Assembly (NCBI GenBank): GCA_049974865.1
Contig: JBNGCX010000069.1
Coordinates: 1-19,381, forward strand
Length of the DNA: 19,381 nt
Origin: JAGSOU01 sp049974865
GTDB lineage: Bacteria; Pseudomonadota; Alphaproteobacteria; Rhodobacterales; Rhodobacteraceae
Direction: 5' to 3'
A model generated the notes under the pieces. The model was not told the DNA's origin, searched no databases, and saw only the letters and a list, made by a program, of their open reading frames with translations. Position numbers and translations under genes: made by a program. Within the stretch, counting starts at the first letter, position 1; each line of letters opens with the position of its first letter. Below, piece by piece: positions 6,859 to 14,297 of this stretch.

Positions 6859-7565
6859 CCGCGCTGCGGGTGGCCGAGATCTTCGGCCCCACGATCCAGG
6901 GCGAGGGCGCGCTGATCGGCGAGCCCACGGTGTTCGTTCGCGCCGGTGGCTGCGACTACCGCTGTTCGTGGTGCGACAGCCTGCACGCGGTGGAGTCCGA
7001 ATACCGCCACGGCTGGGCCAGGATGACGACCGAGGCCGTCTGGGCCGAGGTGGCCCGCCTGTCGGGCGGCCAGCCGCTGACGGTGTCGCTTTCCGGCGGC
7101 AATCCCGCCATCCAGGATTTCGGCCCGCTGATCGCGCGCGGCATGGCCGAGGGCTACCGTTTCGCCTGCGAAACCCAGGCCTCGGTTGCCCGGCCGTGGT
7201 TTGCGGAGCTGGACACGCTGGTGCTCAGCCCCAAGCCGCCCTCGAGCGGCGAGACGGTGGACTGGGCCGCCTTCGATGCCTGCCGCGCCGCCGCCGGCGA
7301 CGGCCCCCGGGTGGTGATGAAGATCGTCATCTTCGACGAGGCCGACTATGCCTGGGCACGCGCCGCCGCCGACCGTTATCCCGATCTGCCGCTCTTCCTG
7401 CAGCCGGGCAATGCCGAGGTCGACCCGGAGGTTCCCGTCGATCCGCAAGCGCTGGCCGACCGCCTGTTGTGGCTGGTCGAGCGGGTCACGCAGGACCGCT
7501 GGTTCGCGCCGCGGGTCCTGCCACAGCTTCACGTCCTACTTTGGGGCAACAAACGGGGGGTCTGA
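6855..7565 (+). CDS. queE: 7-carboxy-7-deazaguanine synthase (radical SAM)
   Basis: QueE is the radical-SAM enzyme that rearranges carboxytetrahydropterin into 7-carboxy-7-deazaguanine. The 236-residue protein begins with EIFGPTIQGEG, the hallmark QueE N-terminus. It carries the iron-sulfur cysteines C33, C37 and C40 in a standard CDYRCSWC (C-x3-C-x2-C) motif, followed by a LSGGNP segment for S-adenosylmethionine binding. The ATG at 6855 overlaps the queD stop. The gene is followed after 21 bases by queF. Nothing looks truncated. Confidence 0.95.
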   Translation: MTALRVAEIFGPTIQGEGALIGEPTVFVRAGGCDYRCSWCDSLHAVESEYRHGWARMTTEAVWAEVARLSGGQPLTVSLSGGNPAIQDFGPLIARGMAEGYRFACETQASVARPWFAELDTLVLSPKPPSSGETVDWAAFDACRAAAGDGPRVVMKIVIFDEADYAWARAAADRYPDLPLFLQPGNAEVDPEVPVDPQALADRLLWLVERVTQDRWFAPRVLPQLHVLLWGNKRGV

Positions 7566-7586
7566 CGCCCCCGCACGGAGACAGCC

Positions 7587-8048
7587 ATGGAAAGCATCTA
7601 CAGCGATCTCAAGCAGCTGGGCGGCGATACGGTCCTGCCCCGGTCCCCCGACGAGGCCGAGCTGGAGCGGGTGGCCAACCCGCAGGCGGACGTCGCCTAT
7701 TGCGTGCGTTTCACCGCGCCGGAATTCACCTCGCTCTGCCCGATCACGGGCCAGCCCGATTTCGCCCACCTGGTGATCGACTACGTCCCCGGCGACTGGC
7801 TGGTGGAGAGCAAATCGCTCAAGCTCTATCTCGGGGCCTTCCGCAACCACGGCGCCTTCCACGAGGATTGCACGGTGTCGATCGGCCGCCGCCTGGTGGA
7901 ATTGCTCAGCCCGCAATGGCTGCGCATCGGCGGCTACTGGTACCCGCGCGGCGGCATCCCCATCGACGTGTTCTGGCAGACCGGCGCCCAGCCCGACGGC
8001 GTCTGGATTCCCGAACAGGGCGTCGCCCCCTATCGCGGGCGCGGCTGA
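7587..8048 (+). CDS. queF: NADPH-dependent preQ0 reductase, short type
   Basis: QueF reduces the nitrile of preQ0 to the amine of preQ1, the compound sensed by the riboswitch upstream of the operon. The 153-residue length marks the short (type I, Bacillus-like) form. The nucleophile C51 lies in EFTSLCPITGQPDF, with D58 seven residues later, the NADPH-binding ESKSLK motif at 74-79 and the catalytic glutamate E93 in FHED. Residue spacings match the Bacillus enzyme (C55, D62, E97). The ATG has CGGAG 6 bases upstream. As the last gene of the operon, it completes synthesis of preQ1 from the pterin intermediate. Confidence 0.96.
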   Translation: MESIYSDLKQLGGDTVLPRSPDEAELERVANPQADVAYCVRFTAPEFTSLCPITGQPDFAHLVIDYVPGDWLVESKSLKLYLGAFRNHGAFHEDCTVSIGRRLVELLSPQWLRIGGYWYPRGGIPIDVFWQTGAQPDGVWIPEQGVAPYRGRG

Positions 8049-8141
8049 CCGAAGGCGGCGGCCCCTCGCCGGTGGCAGGGCGCGCCGTGACTGACCGCCC
8101 GGTTTCGTCTGGCCGGATGGCCGTTCGCTGGATGGAAACGC

Positions 8142-8158
8142 GGGCCGTTCGAACGCCC
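8142..8158. repeat. Palindrome CGTTCGAACG with flanking GGG/CCC
   Basis: A perfect 10-base palindrome (8146-8155) is flanked by GGG and CCC arms with one unpaired C. It lies between queF and the sigma-54 gene. It could be a weak terminator stem for the que operon or a protein-binding site; no T-tract follows. The rest of the 183-base gap shows no convincing promoter apart from the repeats near the sigma-54 gene start. Confidence 0.3.
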
Positions 8159-8193
8159 GCGCCCCTGCAAATTTCCACGGTGTCTTTACAGAA

Positions 8194-8228
8194 GGTGAAG
8201 CATCACCGAACCTGTCGGTGAGGACACC
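8194..8228 (+). repeat. Overlapping GGTG/CACC hairpins in the sigma-54 gene leader
   Basis: Three mutually exclusive short stems share sequence here: GGTGA-AGCA-TCACC (8194-8207), CACCGA-ACCTG-TCGGTG (8204-8220) and GGTG-AGGA-CACC (8217-8228). The last places the ribosome binding sequence GAGG (8220-8223) partly in its loop, just before the ATG at 8232. This arrangement could tune translation or transcription of the sigma factor. The first palindrome has a GTGA-N4-TCAC core resembling the candidate activator sites at 9595-9628. Function is speculative. Confidence 0.4.
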
Positions 8229-8231
8229 ATC

Positions 8232-9590
8232 ATGAATCTCGCTTCGTCACTGGATATCCGGCAGACGCGCACACTGGCAATGACCGCACAGCTGCGCCAG
8301 GCTATCGGATTGCTTCAGTTCAACAATTCCGAGCTCCGCGCCTACCTCGCCCGCGAGGTCCGGAAGAACCCGCTTCTAGAGATGCGCACGACCGGGGGCA
8401 GTTCGGGCGCCGACCCGCGCGCGGACCGACGCGAGGACAATGCCGGGGCAACAGGGAACCTGTCGGGCCCGAAGGGCACGGCGTCGCGGGCGGATATGAG
8501 CGGCGCGGTCGCCGCCGCGCCCGACAGCCTGGTGGAGCATGTCGCCCGCCAGATCGGGATCAGCATTACCGACCCCGGGCAGCGGCGGATCGCCTTCGCT
8601 TTTCTCGAGGCGCTCGAACCCTTCGGCTGGCTCGGTTGCGGCATCGAGGTGGTTGCGGCCGAATGCGGCTGCACACCCGCCGAGGCCGGGGAGGTGCTGG
8701 AAATCCTCCACGGCTTCGAGCCGCCGGGGCTTTTCGCGCGCTCGCTCGAGGAATGCCTGCGGCTGCAGGCGCAGGATCAGGGTGTTCTCGACGCGGTGAT
8801 GTCGGCGATGCTCGCGCGGCTGGACCTGGTCGCGCAGGGGGATCTCGACGATCTGGCCGCGCAATGCGGCTGCGACCCGGCGGATGTCGCGGCCCGGCTG
8901 CAGATCCTGCGCGGCTTCAACCCGAAGCCGGGCGCGGCCTTCGGCGGCGATGCCCAGCCGCTGCGCCCGCCGGACCTTGTCCTGAACCGTGGCGCCGATG
9001 GCTGGACGGTGGAGTTGAACGCCTCGACCCTGCCCGAGGTCGTGGTCCGTGAGGACATGGTTCAGGACCGCGACCGGCGCGACTCCTTCGTCGCCGAGGC
9101 GCTGGCGAGCGCCCGGGGCCTGAAACGCGCCATCGAGCAGCGCAACGCGAACACCCTGGCCGTCGCGGCCGAGATCGTGCGCAGGCAGGAAGCCTTTTTC
9201 GAGGATCCCGAGGCGCATCTCGTGCCCATGTCGCTGAAGGATGTGGCCGGGACGGTATCGCTGCACGAAAGCACCGTCAGCCGCGTGACGACCGGCATGA
9301 CGATCGACACGCCGCGCGGGCTGATGGAACTGCGCGGCCTGTTCTGCCGCGGCCTGCCGGGGGCGGGCGAGGACGGCGCGGTGCCGGTCACGCTGATCCG
9401 GGGGCGCATCGCCGACATGATCCGGGCCGAGGCACCGGGCCGGCCCCTGAGCGACGAGCGGATCGGCGCGCTGCTGCGGCGGGAAGGCATCGAGATCCAG
9501 CGGCGGACGGTCGCCAAATACCGGACCCTGATGGGAATACCCGGCTCGGCGACACGCCGGCGTGCGGCCCGCGCGCGCGGTGACCTGTGA
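8232..9590 (+). CDS. rpoN: RNA polymerase sigma-54 factor, probably a paralogue
   Basis: The 452-residue protein directs RNA polymerase to -24/-12 promoters and needs an AAA+ activator. Region I is clear at residues 1-50 (DIRQTRTLAMTAQLRQAIGLLQ, ending NPLLE). The core-binding region occupies roughly 95-270. A helix-turn-helix is seen at 333-357 (MSLKDVAGTVSLHESTVSRV), and the RpoN box, which reads the -24 element, is RRTVAKYR at 424-431. All functional parts are present. The usual housekeeping neighbours of rpoN (lptB upstream; hpf and ptsN downstream) are absent. A sigma-54 promoter lies just downstream, so this is likely an extra copy dedicated to the adjoining genes. GAGG lies 8 bases before the ATG. 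Confidence 0.93.
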   Translation: MNLASSLDIRQTRTLAMTAQLRQAIGLLQFNNSELRAYLAREVRKNPLLEMRTTGGSSGADPRADRREDNAGATGNLSGPKGTASRADMSGAVAAAPDSLVEHVARQIGISITDPGQRRIAFAFLEALEPFGWLGCGIEVVAAECGCTPAEAGEVLEILHGFEPPGLFARSLEECLRLQAQDQGVLDAVMSAMLARLDLVAQGDLDDLAAQCGCDPADVAARLQILRGFNPKPGAAFGGDAQPLRPPDLVLNRGADGWTVELNASTLPEVVVREDMVQDRDRRDSFVAEALASARGLKRAIEQRNANTLAVAAEIVRRQEAFFEDPEAHLVPMSLKDVAGTVSLHESTVSRVTTGMTIDTPRGLMELRGLFCRGLPGAGEDGAVPVTLIRGRIADMIRAEAPGRPLSDERIGALLRREGIEIQRRTVAKYRTLMGIPGSATRRRAARARGDL

Positions 9591-9594
9591 ACCC

Positions 9595-9609
9595 GCGTCA
9601 TTTCCGCGC
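9595..9609 (+). promoter_or_regulatory. Candidate activator site 1 upstream of the ABC operon
   Basis: GCGTCATTTCCGCGC differs from the perfect inverted repeat 19 bases downstream at only three of 15 positions. It is centred about 145 bases before the predicted transcript start, a usual distance for sigma-54 activator sites. Identification is by similarity and position only. Confidence 0.4.
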
Positions 9610-9613
9610 GATT

Positions 9614-9628
9614 GCGTGATTTTCACGC
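9614..9628 (+). promoter_or_regulatory. Candidate activator site 2, perfect inverted repeat
   Basis: GCGTGA-TTT-TCACGC is a perfect inverted repeat with 6-base arms, centred about 126 bases before the predicted transcript start at 9747. It is the best candidate for an upstream binding site of the Fis-type helix-turn-helix of the activator encoded at 16415-17422. A similar 15-mer lies upstream of the AtuA operon. Confidence 0.5.
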
Positions 9629-9646
9629 GCGCCGTAACGGGCGCGC
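9627..9646 (+). terminator. GC hairpin after the sigma-54 gene, possible terminator
   Basis: GCGCGCC (9627-9633) pairs with GGCGCGC (9640-9646) across a 6-base loop, 37 bases after the sigma-54 stop codon. The downstream TTTT begins about 8 bases later rather than directly, so termination would be weak or factor-dependent. It overlaps the second candidate activator site by two bases. Confidence 0.35.
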
Positions 9647-9720
9647 AAGGGTCGTTTTGAAGGTGCCATTCGCCGCCTTTGATTTTAAACGTTTTTTTGC
9701 CTTGTGCAGATTTTTTGATT

Positions 9721-9736
9721 TGGCACGTGACTTGCA
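9721..9736 (+). promoter_or_regulatory. Sigma-54 (-24/-12) promoter of the ABC operon
   Basis: TGGCACG-TGAC-TTGCA matches the sigma-54 consensus TGGCACG-N4-TTGCW at every defined base. GG is at 9722-9723, GC is at 9734-9735, and the required 10 bases lie between. The predicted transcript start is about 9747, 66 bases before the binding-protein ATG. The sequence just upstream (9680-9720) is strikingly AT-rich with T-tracts in otherwise GC-rich DNA, as expected for a region bent between activator and polymerase. Confidence 0.9.
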
Positions 9737-9749
9737 TGTAGGGCCATGA

Positions 9750-9766
9750 CAGGTGCTATGCGCCTG
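9750..9766 (+). other. Hairpin at the 5' end of the ABC operon transcript
   Basis: CAGGTGC (9750-9756) pairs with GCGCCTG (9760-9766) around a TAT loop, with one T-G wobble. It would be the first structure of the message made from the sigma-54 promoter, starting about three bases from its 5' end. Such end hairpins can protect mRNA from decay. Function is inferred. Confidence 0.35.
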
Positions 9767-9812
9767 CCACAAACAAAGAGAAACGAATGTCCAACCATGG
9801 GAGAACCGACAG

Positions 9813-11351
9813 ATGAAACGCACGTCACGTCTTTTGGTCGCATCGCTTATGGCCTTCGGGGCAATTGCCCCTGCGGCCGAGGCTTCGGAACTTGTCGTGG
9901 GCTTCACGCGCGACGCCGACACGCTCGACCCCGGCAATCACCGCAACCGTGAAACCGAAACCATCATCCGAAACATGTATGACGGGATCCTGACCCGGGA
10001 TTCCTCGATGAACATCCTGCCCGAGCTTGCCGTGTCCTACACGCAGGTCTCACCCACCGTCTATGAATTCAAGATCCGCGATGGCGTGACCTTCCATGAC
10101 GGCTCCGCGATGACGGCCGAGGACGTGAAATTCACTCTCGACCGCCTGACCAAGGAAGGCGGCATGGGCAGTGACCAGACCAGCCCGCGCAAGAGCCTTC
10201 TCGGGCCCCTTTCCGAAGTCGAGGTCGTGGACGGCAACACCGTGCGCGTGACGCTCTCCGAGCCCTGGCCGCTGCTGCCGGCCATGCTGCCTTTCCAGGA
10301 GGTCGTGTCGAAGGACTTTGTCGAGAAGGTCGGCACCGAGGGGATGGCAACGCAGGTCAACGGCACCGGCCCGTTCAAGCTGGTCGAGTGGCGCAAGGGC
10401 GACTCGATCATCATGGAGCGTTTTGACGGCTATTACGGCGGCACGCCGGGAATCGAGCCGGTGGGCAAGGCCTGCGTCGATCGGGTGATCTTCAAGATGA
10501 TCCCGGAATCCGCCTCGCGCGTGGCCGCGCTGCTGTCGGGCGATGTGCAGATCATCAACGAACTGCCGCCCTTCGCGGTGGAGCAGGTCAAGAACAGCCC
10601 CGATGCAGACGCGGTGACCGTCAACGGCACCCGCAGCTTCTTCATCGCCATGAACGTCAAGGGCGAGGTGTTCGACGACATCAAGGTCCGCCAGGCGGTG
10701 GCCCACGCGATCGACAAGAACCTGATCATCGACAAGATCCTGGGCGGCAATGCCGCGCCGATCTCGGGGATCCTGAGCCCCGACGCCTTCGGCAAGAACA
10801 CCGATCTGCCCGAGTACGAATACGACCCCGAAAAGGCCAAGGCCCTGCTGGCCGAGGCCGGCTATCCCGACGGGATCGAGGTGACCATGGACACCACCGG
10901 CGCCTACAAGGACACCGCCGAGGCCGTCGCCTCGCTGCTGACCCGCGCCGGGATCAAGACCCAGGTCGTGGTCGGCGAGGGCGCGCTGCTGACGCAGAAA
11001 TGGCGCACCAAGGGCGGCGAGAAGAGCGGCGACATGTATTTCACCTCCTGGGGCAACGGCTCGCTCGATCCGCAGGGCATCTTCGTGCCGACGCATGTGA
11101 CCGCGGCGCGGGGCAACTCGGCCGGGTATTCCAACCCCGAGGTGGACAAGCTGCTCAATGCCGCCGCCACCGAGGTCGACCGCGAAAAGCGCGCGGCGAT
11201 GTACCAACAGGCCGAGGCGATCGCCAACGGCGACCTGCCCTATGTCTATCTCTGGGTGCCGCAGGATATCTACGGGGTGTCCAAACGGCTGAGCGGCTGG
11301 ACGCCGAGCCCGGACAGCCGCATCAACCTGCATGATGCCTGCCTGAAGTAA
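9813..11351 (+). CDS. Peptide-type ABC importer periplasmic binding protein (SBP family 5)
   Basis: This 512-residue exported protein would capture the substrate in the periplasm. A signal peptide is clear at residues 1-24 (MKRTSR, hydrophobic core, cleavage after AEA). Mature features of family 5 binding proteins follow: LVVGFTRDADTLDPGNHRNRE, NMYDGIL, DGVTFHDGSAMTAEDVKFTLDRL, GTGPFKLVEW, and VRQAVAHAIDKNLI. The ATG at 9813 is chosen because it starts the signal peptide and has GGGAG about 9 bases upstream; a longer form from 9753 would put charged residues ahead of it. It is the first gene of a sigma-54-driven operon with 26 bases to the permease gene. Peptides, opines or other amides are possible substrates. 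Confidence 0.93.
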   Translation: MKRTSRLLVASLMAFGAIAPAAEASELVVGFTRDADTLDPGNHRNRETETIIRNMYDGILTRDSSMNILPELAVSYTQVSPTVYEFKIRDGVTFHDGSAMTAEDVKFTLDRLTKEGGMGSDQTSPRKSLLGPLSEVEVVDGNTVRVTLSEPWPLLPAMLPFQEVVSKDFVEKVGTEGMATQVNGTGPFKLVEWRKGDSIIMERFDGYYGGTPGIEPVGKACVDRVIFKMIPESASRVAALLSGDVQIINELPPFAVEQVKNSPDADAVTVNGTRSFFIAMNVKGEVFDDIKVRQAVAHAIDKNLIIDKILGGNAAPISGILSPDAFGKNTDLPEYEYDPEKAKALLAEAGYPDGIEVTMDTTGAYKDTAEAVASLLTRAGIKTQVVVGEGALLTQKWRTKGGEKSGDMYFTSWGNGSLDPQGIFVPTHVTAARGNSAGYSNPEVDKLLNAAATEVDREKRAAMYQQAEAIANGDLPYVYLWVPQDIYGVSKRLSGWTPSPDSRINLHDACLK

Positions 11352-11377
11352 CCAGACCTCTACCGGGGAGCCCTAGC

Positions 11378-12385
11378 ATGTCACTGGCAAGGTTCATCGA
11401 ACGCCTGTTGCAACTCGTTCCGGTGCTGCTGGGTGTCAGCGTGATCGTCTTCGCGATGATCACCCTGACCCCGGGCGACCCGGTGGATATCATGATCGGG
11501 GATCAGGTCGTGACCCCCGAACAGGAAGCGGCCATGCGCCACGATCTGGGGCTGGACCGCCCCGTGCATGAACGCTTCTTCGTCTTTCTCGGCAATGCCG
11601 TGCAGGGCGATTTCGGAGACAGCTTCTATCACCGCCGCCCGGTGATCGACGTCATCGCCGAACGCCTGCCCGCCACCATCGAGCTCAGCCTCGCGGCGCT
11701 GCTGATCGCGCTGGTCACGGCGATCCCGCTGGGGGTGCTGGCGGCGATCAAGAAAAACTCCATCCTCGACCGGCTGGCGACGGTCGGCTCGCTGCTGGGC
11801 GTATCCTTGCCGGGCTTCTGGTTCGGCATCCTGCTCTTGATGCTCTTCGCCGTGCACATGCAGATCCTGCCGGTGTCCGGCCGGATCGGCTATTCCAGCG
11901 AGATCGAGCCGATCACCCATTTCCTGCTGATCGACACGCTGCTGCGCGGGCGGCCCGATGCCTTCCTCGACGCGCTGTCGCATATCATCCTGCCCGCGAT
12001 CACGCTGGGCCTGCCGATGACCGCGATCCTGATGCGCGTGACCCGCACCTCGATGCTTGAGGTGATGCGCCAGGACTATGTCACCTTCGCCGAGGCCAAG
12101 GGCCTGGCCCGGCACCGCATCCTTTTCCGCCACGCGCTGAAGAACGCGCTGATCCCCACCGTCTCGGTCGCCGCGATCGAGACCGGCTCGCTGCTCGGCG
12201 GCAACATGATCGTCGAGACCGTGTTCGGCTGGCCGGGCCTCGGCCGGCTGGTGGTCGAGAGCATCTTCGTGCGCAACTACCCGCTCGTCCAGGCGGCGGT
12301 GCTGTTCTACGCGGTCACCTACGTGCTGCTGAACTTCGTCGCCGACATTCTCTACACCGTCCTGAACCCGAGGGTGAAACTGTAA
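11378..12385 (+). CDS. Peptide-type ABC importer permease, DppB/OppB family (second system)
   Basis: The 335-residue inner-membrane subunit begins MSLARFIERLLQLVPVLLGV, the DppB-type first helix, followed by TPGDPVDIM and further hydrophobic segments. The ATPase-coupling loop is DYVTFAEAKGL, then ETVFGWPGLGRL, and the chain ends in VLNPRVKL. Compared with the first transporter's permease it has an extra stretch near residues 165-200 (GRIGYSSEIEPITHFLLIDT), so the two systems are not recent copies. GGGGAG lies 7 bases before the ATG. The stop shares one base with the next start (TAATG), giving tight coupling. Confidence 0.94.
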   Translation: MSLARFIERLLQLVPVLLGVSVIVFAMITLTPGDPVDIMIGDQVVTPEQEAAMRHDLGLDRPVHERFFVFLGNAVQGDFGDSFYHRRPVIDVIAERLPATIELSLAALLIALVTAIPLGVLAAIKKNSILDRLATVGSLLGVSLPGFWFGILLLMLFAVHMQILPVSGRIGYSSEIEPITHFLLIDTLLRGRPDAFLDALSHIILPAITLGLPMTAILMRVTRTSMLEVMRQDYVTFAEAKGLARHRILFRHALKNALIPTVSVAAIETGSLLGGNMIVETVFGWPGLGRLVVESIFVRNYPLVQAAVLFYAVTYVLLNFVADILYTVLNPRVKL

Positions 12386-13290
12386 TGGCTGCCGTTGACA
12401 CCGATACCCCGCGCGACGCCGCGGCCGCGCAGGAGTCGATTTTCCGCCGCAACCTGCAATCCTTTGCCGGAAACCGTCTGGCGCTGGGCAGCGCGATCGT
12501 CGTCTTCCTGTTCATCCTCATGGCCATCTTCGCGCCCCTGGTGGCGCCGCACGACCCGGCCGAGACCGACCTCTTCCGCCGCCTTCAGCCGCCGGCCTGG
12601 ATGCCGGGGGGCGAATGGTCCTACCTGCTGGGCTGCGACGCGCTGGGGCGGGATATCCTGTCGCGCATCATCTACGGGGCCCGGATCTCGATCTTCATCG
12701 GCACCGCGGTGGTGATGGTCGCGACCACCATCGGCATCATCGCCGGGCTGGCCGCGGGGTACCTGCGCGGCTGGGTCGACACCGTGATCTCGCGCGTCGT
12801 CGACATCCTGCTGGGCTTTCCCTACCTGATCTTCGCCATCGGCCTGATGGCGATGATGGGGCCGGGGCTGATCAACATCATCCTGGCGCTGGTCTACAAG
12901 GAATGGGTCATCCCCTGCCGCGTCGTGCGCGGCGAGACGCTGGCCACGCGCGAGCTGGAATATGTCGAGGCAGCGCGCGCCCTGGGCGCCTCGGGCCGCC
13001 ACATCATGCTGCGCGAGATCCTGCCCAACATCCTGTCGCCGGTGATCGTGGTCTCCACGATCCGCATGGCGCATGTGATCATCCTCGAGGCGAGCCTCAG
13101 CTTCCTCGGGCTGGGCGTTCAGCCGCCGACCGCGTCCTGGGGCGCGATGGTCGCCGACGGGCGCGCCTTCATCCTTCAGGCCTGGTGGGTCAGCACCTTC
13201 CCCGGCATCGCGATTCTGCTGCTTGTGCTGGCGATCAACGTCGCAAGCCAGGGCCTGCGCGACGCCTTCGATCCGAGGTTCCACGAATGA
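12385..13290 (+). CDS. Peptide-type ABC importer permease, DppC/OppC family (second system)
   Basis: The 301-residue subunit is the partner membrane channel half. After a cytoplasmic N-terminus with FRRNLQSFAGNRLALGS, it has the GCDALGRDILSRIIYGARIS motif, about six membrane segments, an EYVEAARALGASGRHIM coupling loop, LEASLSFLGLGVQPP and the usual DAFDPRFHE end. Unlike the first transporter in this window, it is a separate protein, not fused to an ATPase. It overlaps the next gene by 4 bases (ATGA). Confidence 0.95.
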   Translation: MAAVDTDTPRDAAAAQESIFRRNLQSFAGNRLALGSAIVVFLFILMAIFAPLVAPHDPAETDLFRRLQPPAWMPGGEWSYLLGCDALGRDILSRIIYGARISIFIGTAVVMVATTIGIIAGLAAGYLRGWVDTVISRVVDILLGFPYLIFAIGLMAMMGPGLINIILALVYKEWVIPCRVVRGETLATRELEYVEAARALGASGRHIMLREILPNILSPVIVVSTIRMAHVIILEASLSFLGLGVQPPTASWGAMVADGRAFILQAWWVSTFPGIAILLLVLAINVASQGLRDAFDPRFHE

Positions 13291-14297
13291 ATATCCATAA
13301 CGACGATACCCTCCTGCAGGTGGACGGCCTGCGCACCGTCTTTGACACGCGGGCCGGCACCGTCTGCGCGGTGGACGGCGTGGATGTCGCCGTGCGGCGG
13401 GGCGAATGCCTGGGCGTCGTGGGTGAATCCGGCTCGGGCAAGAGCGTCACCTTCGGCTCGGTCATGGGGCTGGTGCGGCGCCCCGGCCGCATCGACGCGG
13501 GGCGCATCCTGTTCGACGGGCGCGATTTGCGGGCACTGACGCCGCGCCAGATGCGCGCGATCCGGGGCCGCGACATCGCCATGACCATGCAGGACGCGCT
13601 GACCGCGCTCAACCCGGCGCTGACCGTGGGCGAACAGCTGGCCGAGGTGCTGGAGGCGCATGACGAGGATCTGCCCACGGGCCGCGCCGCCCGCCGCCGC
13701 GCCATCCGCGACCGCTCGGTCGAGATGCTGGGGCTGGTCGGCATCCCCTCGCCGGGCACAAGGCTGGGCCAGTATCCGCACGAGTTTTCGGGCGGCATGC
13801 GCCAGCGGATCATGATCGCCATCGCGCTGGCCTCCAAGCCCAAGCTGCTGATCGCGGACGAGCCGACCACGGCGCTGGACGTGACCATCCAGGCGCAGGT
13901 GCTGGAACTGATCAGCGACATCCGCGCCGAGCTGGGCATGAGCGTGGTGCTGATCACCCACGACCTGGGCGTGGTGGCCGAGCATTGCGACCGCGTCATG
14001 GTGATGTATGCCGGCCAGGTGGTCGAACAGGGCCCCACGGCCGAGGTGATCGGCCAGCCCAAGCACCCCTATACCAAGGGCCTGCTCGGCTCCATCCCGC
14101 GGCTGTCGCTGCGCGGCGAGCGGATCCGCCCGATCGAGGGGCAGGTGCCCGAGCTGATCGACCTGCCCGCGCAGTGCCGCTTCTATTCGCGCTGCCGCGA
14201 GCGGGGCACCGAATGCCTGCAAACCATCGACATGCAGGATGCGGGGCCCGGGCGGCACGCCCGCTGCATCCGCCTGAAGCCGGAGGCCGCCAGATGA
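13287..14297 (+). CDS. Peptide-type ABC importer ATPase, DppD/OppD family (second system)
   Basis: The 336-residue cytoplasmic ATPase carries Walker A GESGSGKS (46-53), a Q-loop reading MQDALTALNPAL, signature SGGMRQR (168-174), Walker B with D191-E192 in ADEP, and the ITHDLGVV switch histidine. The C-terminal oligopeptide-transporter domain is present, with cysteines in QCRFYSRCRERGTEC. The ATG at 13287 overlaps the preceding stop; a much longer open frame upstream lies inside the permease gene and is not coding. It overlaps the next ATPase gene by 4 bases. Confidence 0.95.
   Translation: MNIHNDDTLLQVDGLRTVFDTRAGTVCAVDGVDVAVRRGECLGVVGESGSGKSVTFGSVMGLVRRPGRIDAGRILFDGRDLRALTPRQMRAIRGRDIAMTMQDALTALNPALTVGEQLAEVLEAHDEDLPTGRAARRRAIRDRSVEMLGLVGIPSPGTRLGQYPHEFSGGMRQRIMIAIALASKPKLLIADEPTTALDVTIQAQVLELISDIRAELGMSVVLITHDLGVVAEHCDRVMVMYAGQVVEQGPTAEVIGQPKHPYTKGLLGSIPRLSLRGERIRPIEGQVPELIDLPAQCRFYSRCRERGTECLQTIDMQDAGPGRHARCIRLKPEAAR

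Noticed and set aside
8081..8145. TGGC-containing stretches upstream of the sigma-54 gene as a -24/-12 promoter
   Set aside because: None has GC at the required 10-base spacing after GG, so autoregulation through a sigma-54 promoter is not supported here.
9708..9720. IHF-like site (AATCAA plus A-tract on the - strand) next to the ABC promoter
   Set aside because: Two consensus positions fail, and it abuts the -24 element rather than lying between activator sites and promoter at the usual distance. Only the AT-rich character is reported.
10050..11333. 427-codon - strand open frame opposite the binding-protein gene
   Set aside because: It is a GC-driven shadow with no motif, lying opposite a clear family 5 binding protein with a signal peptide.
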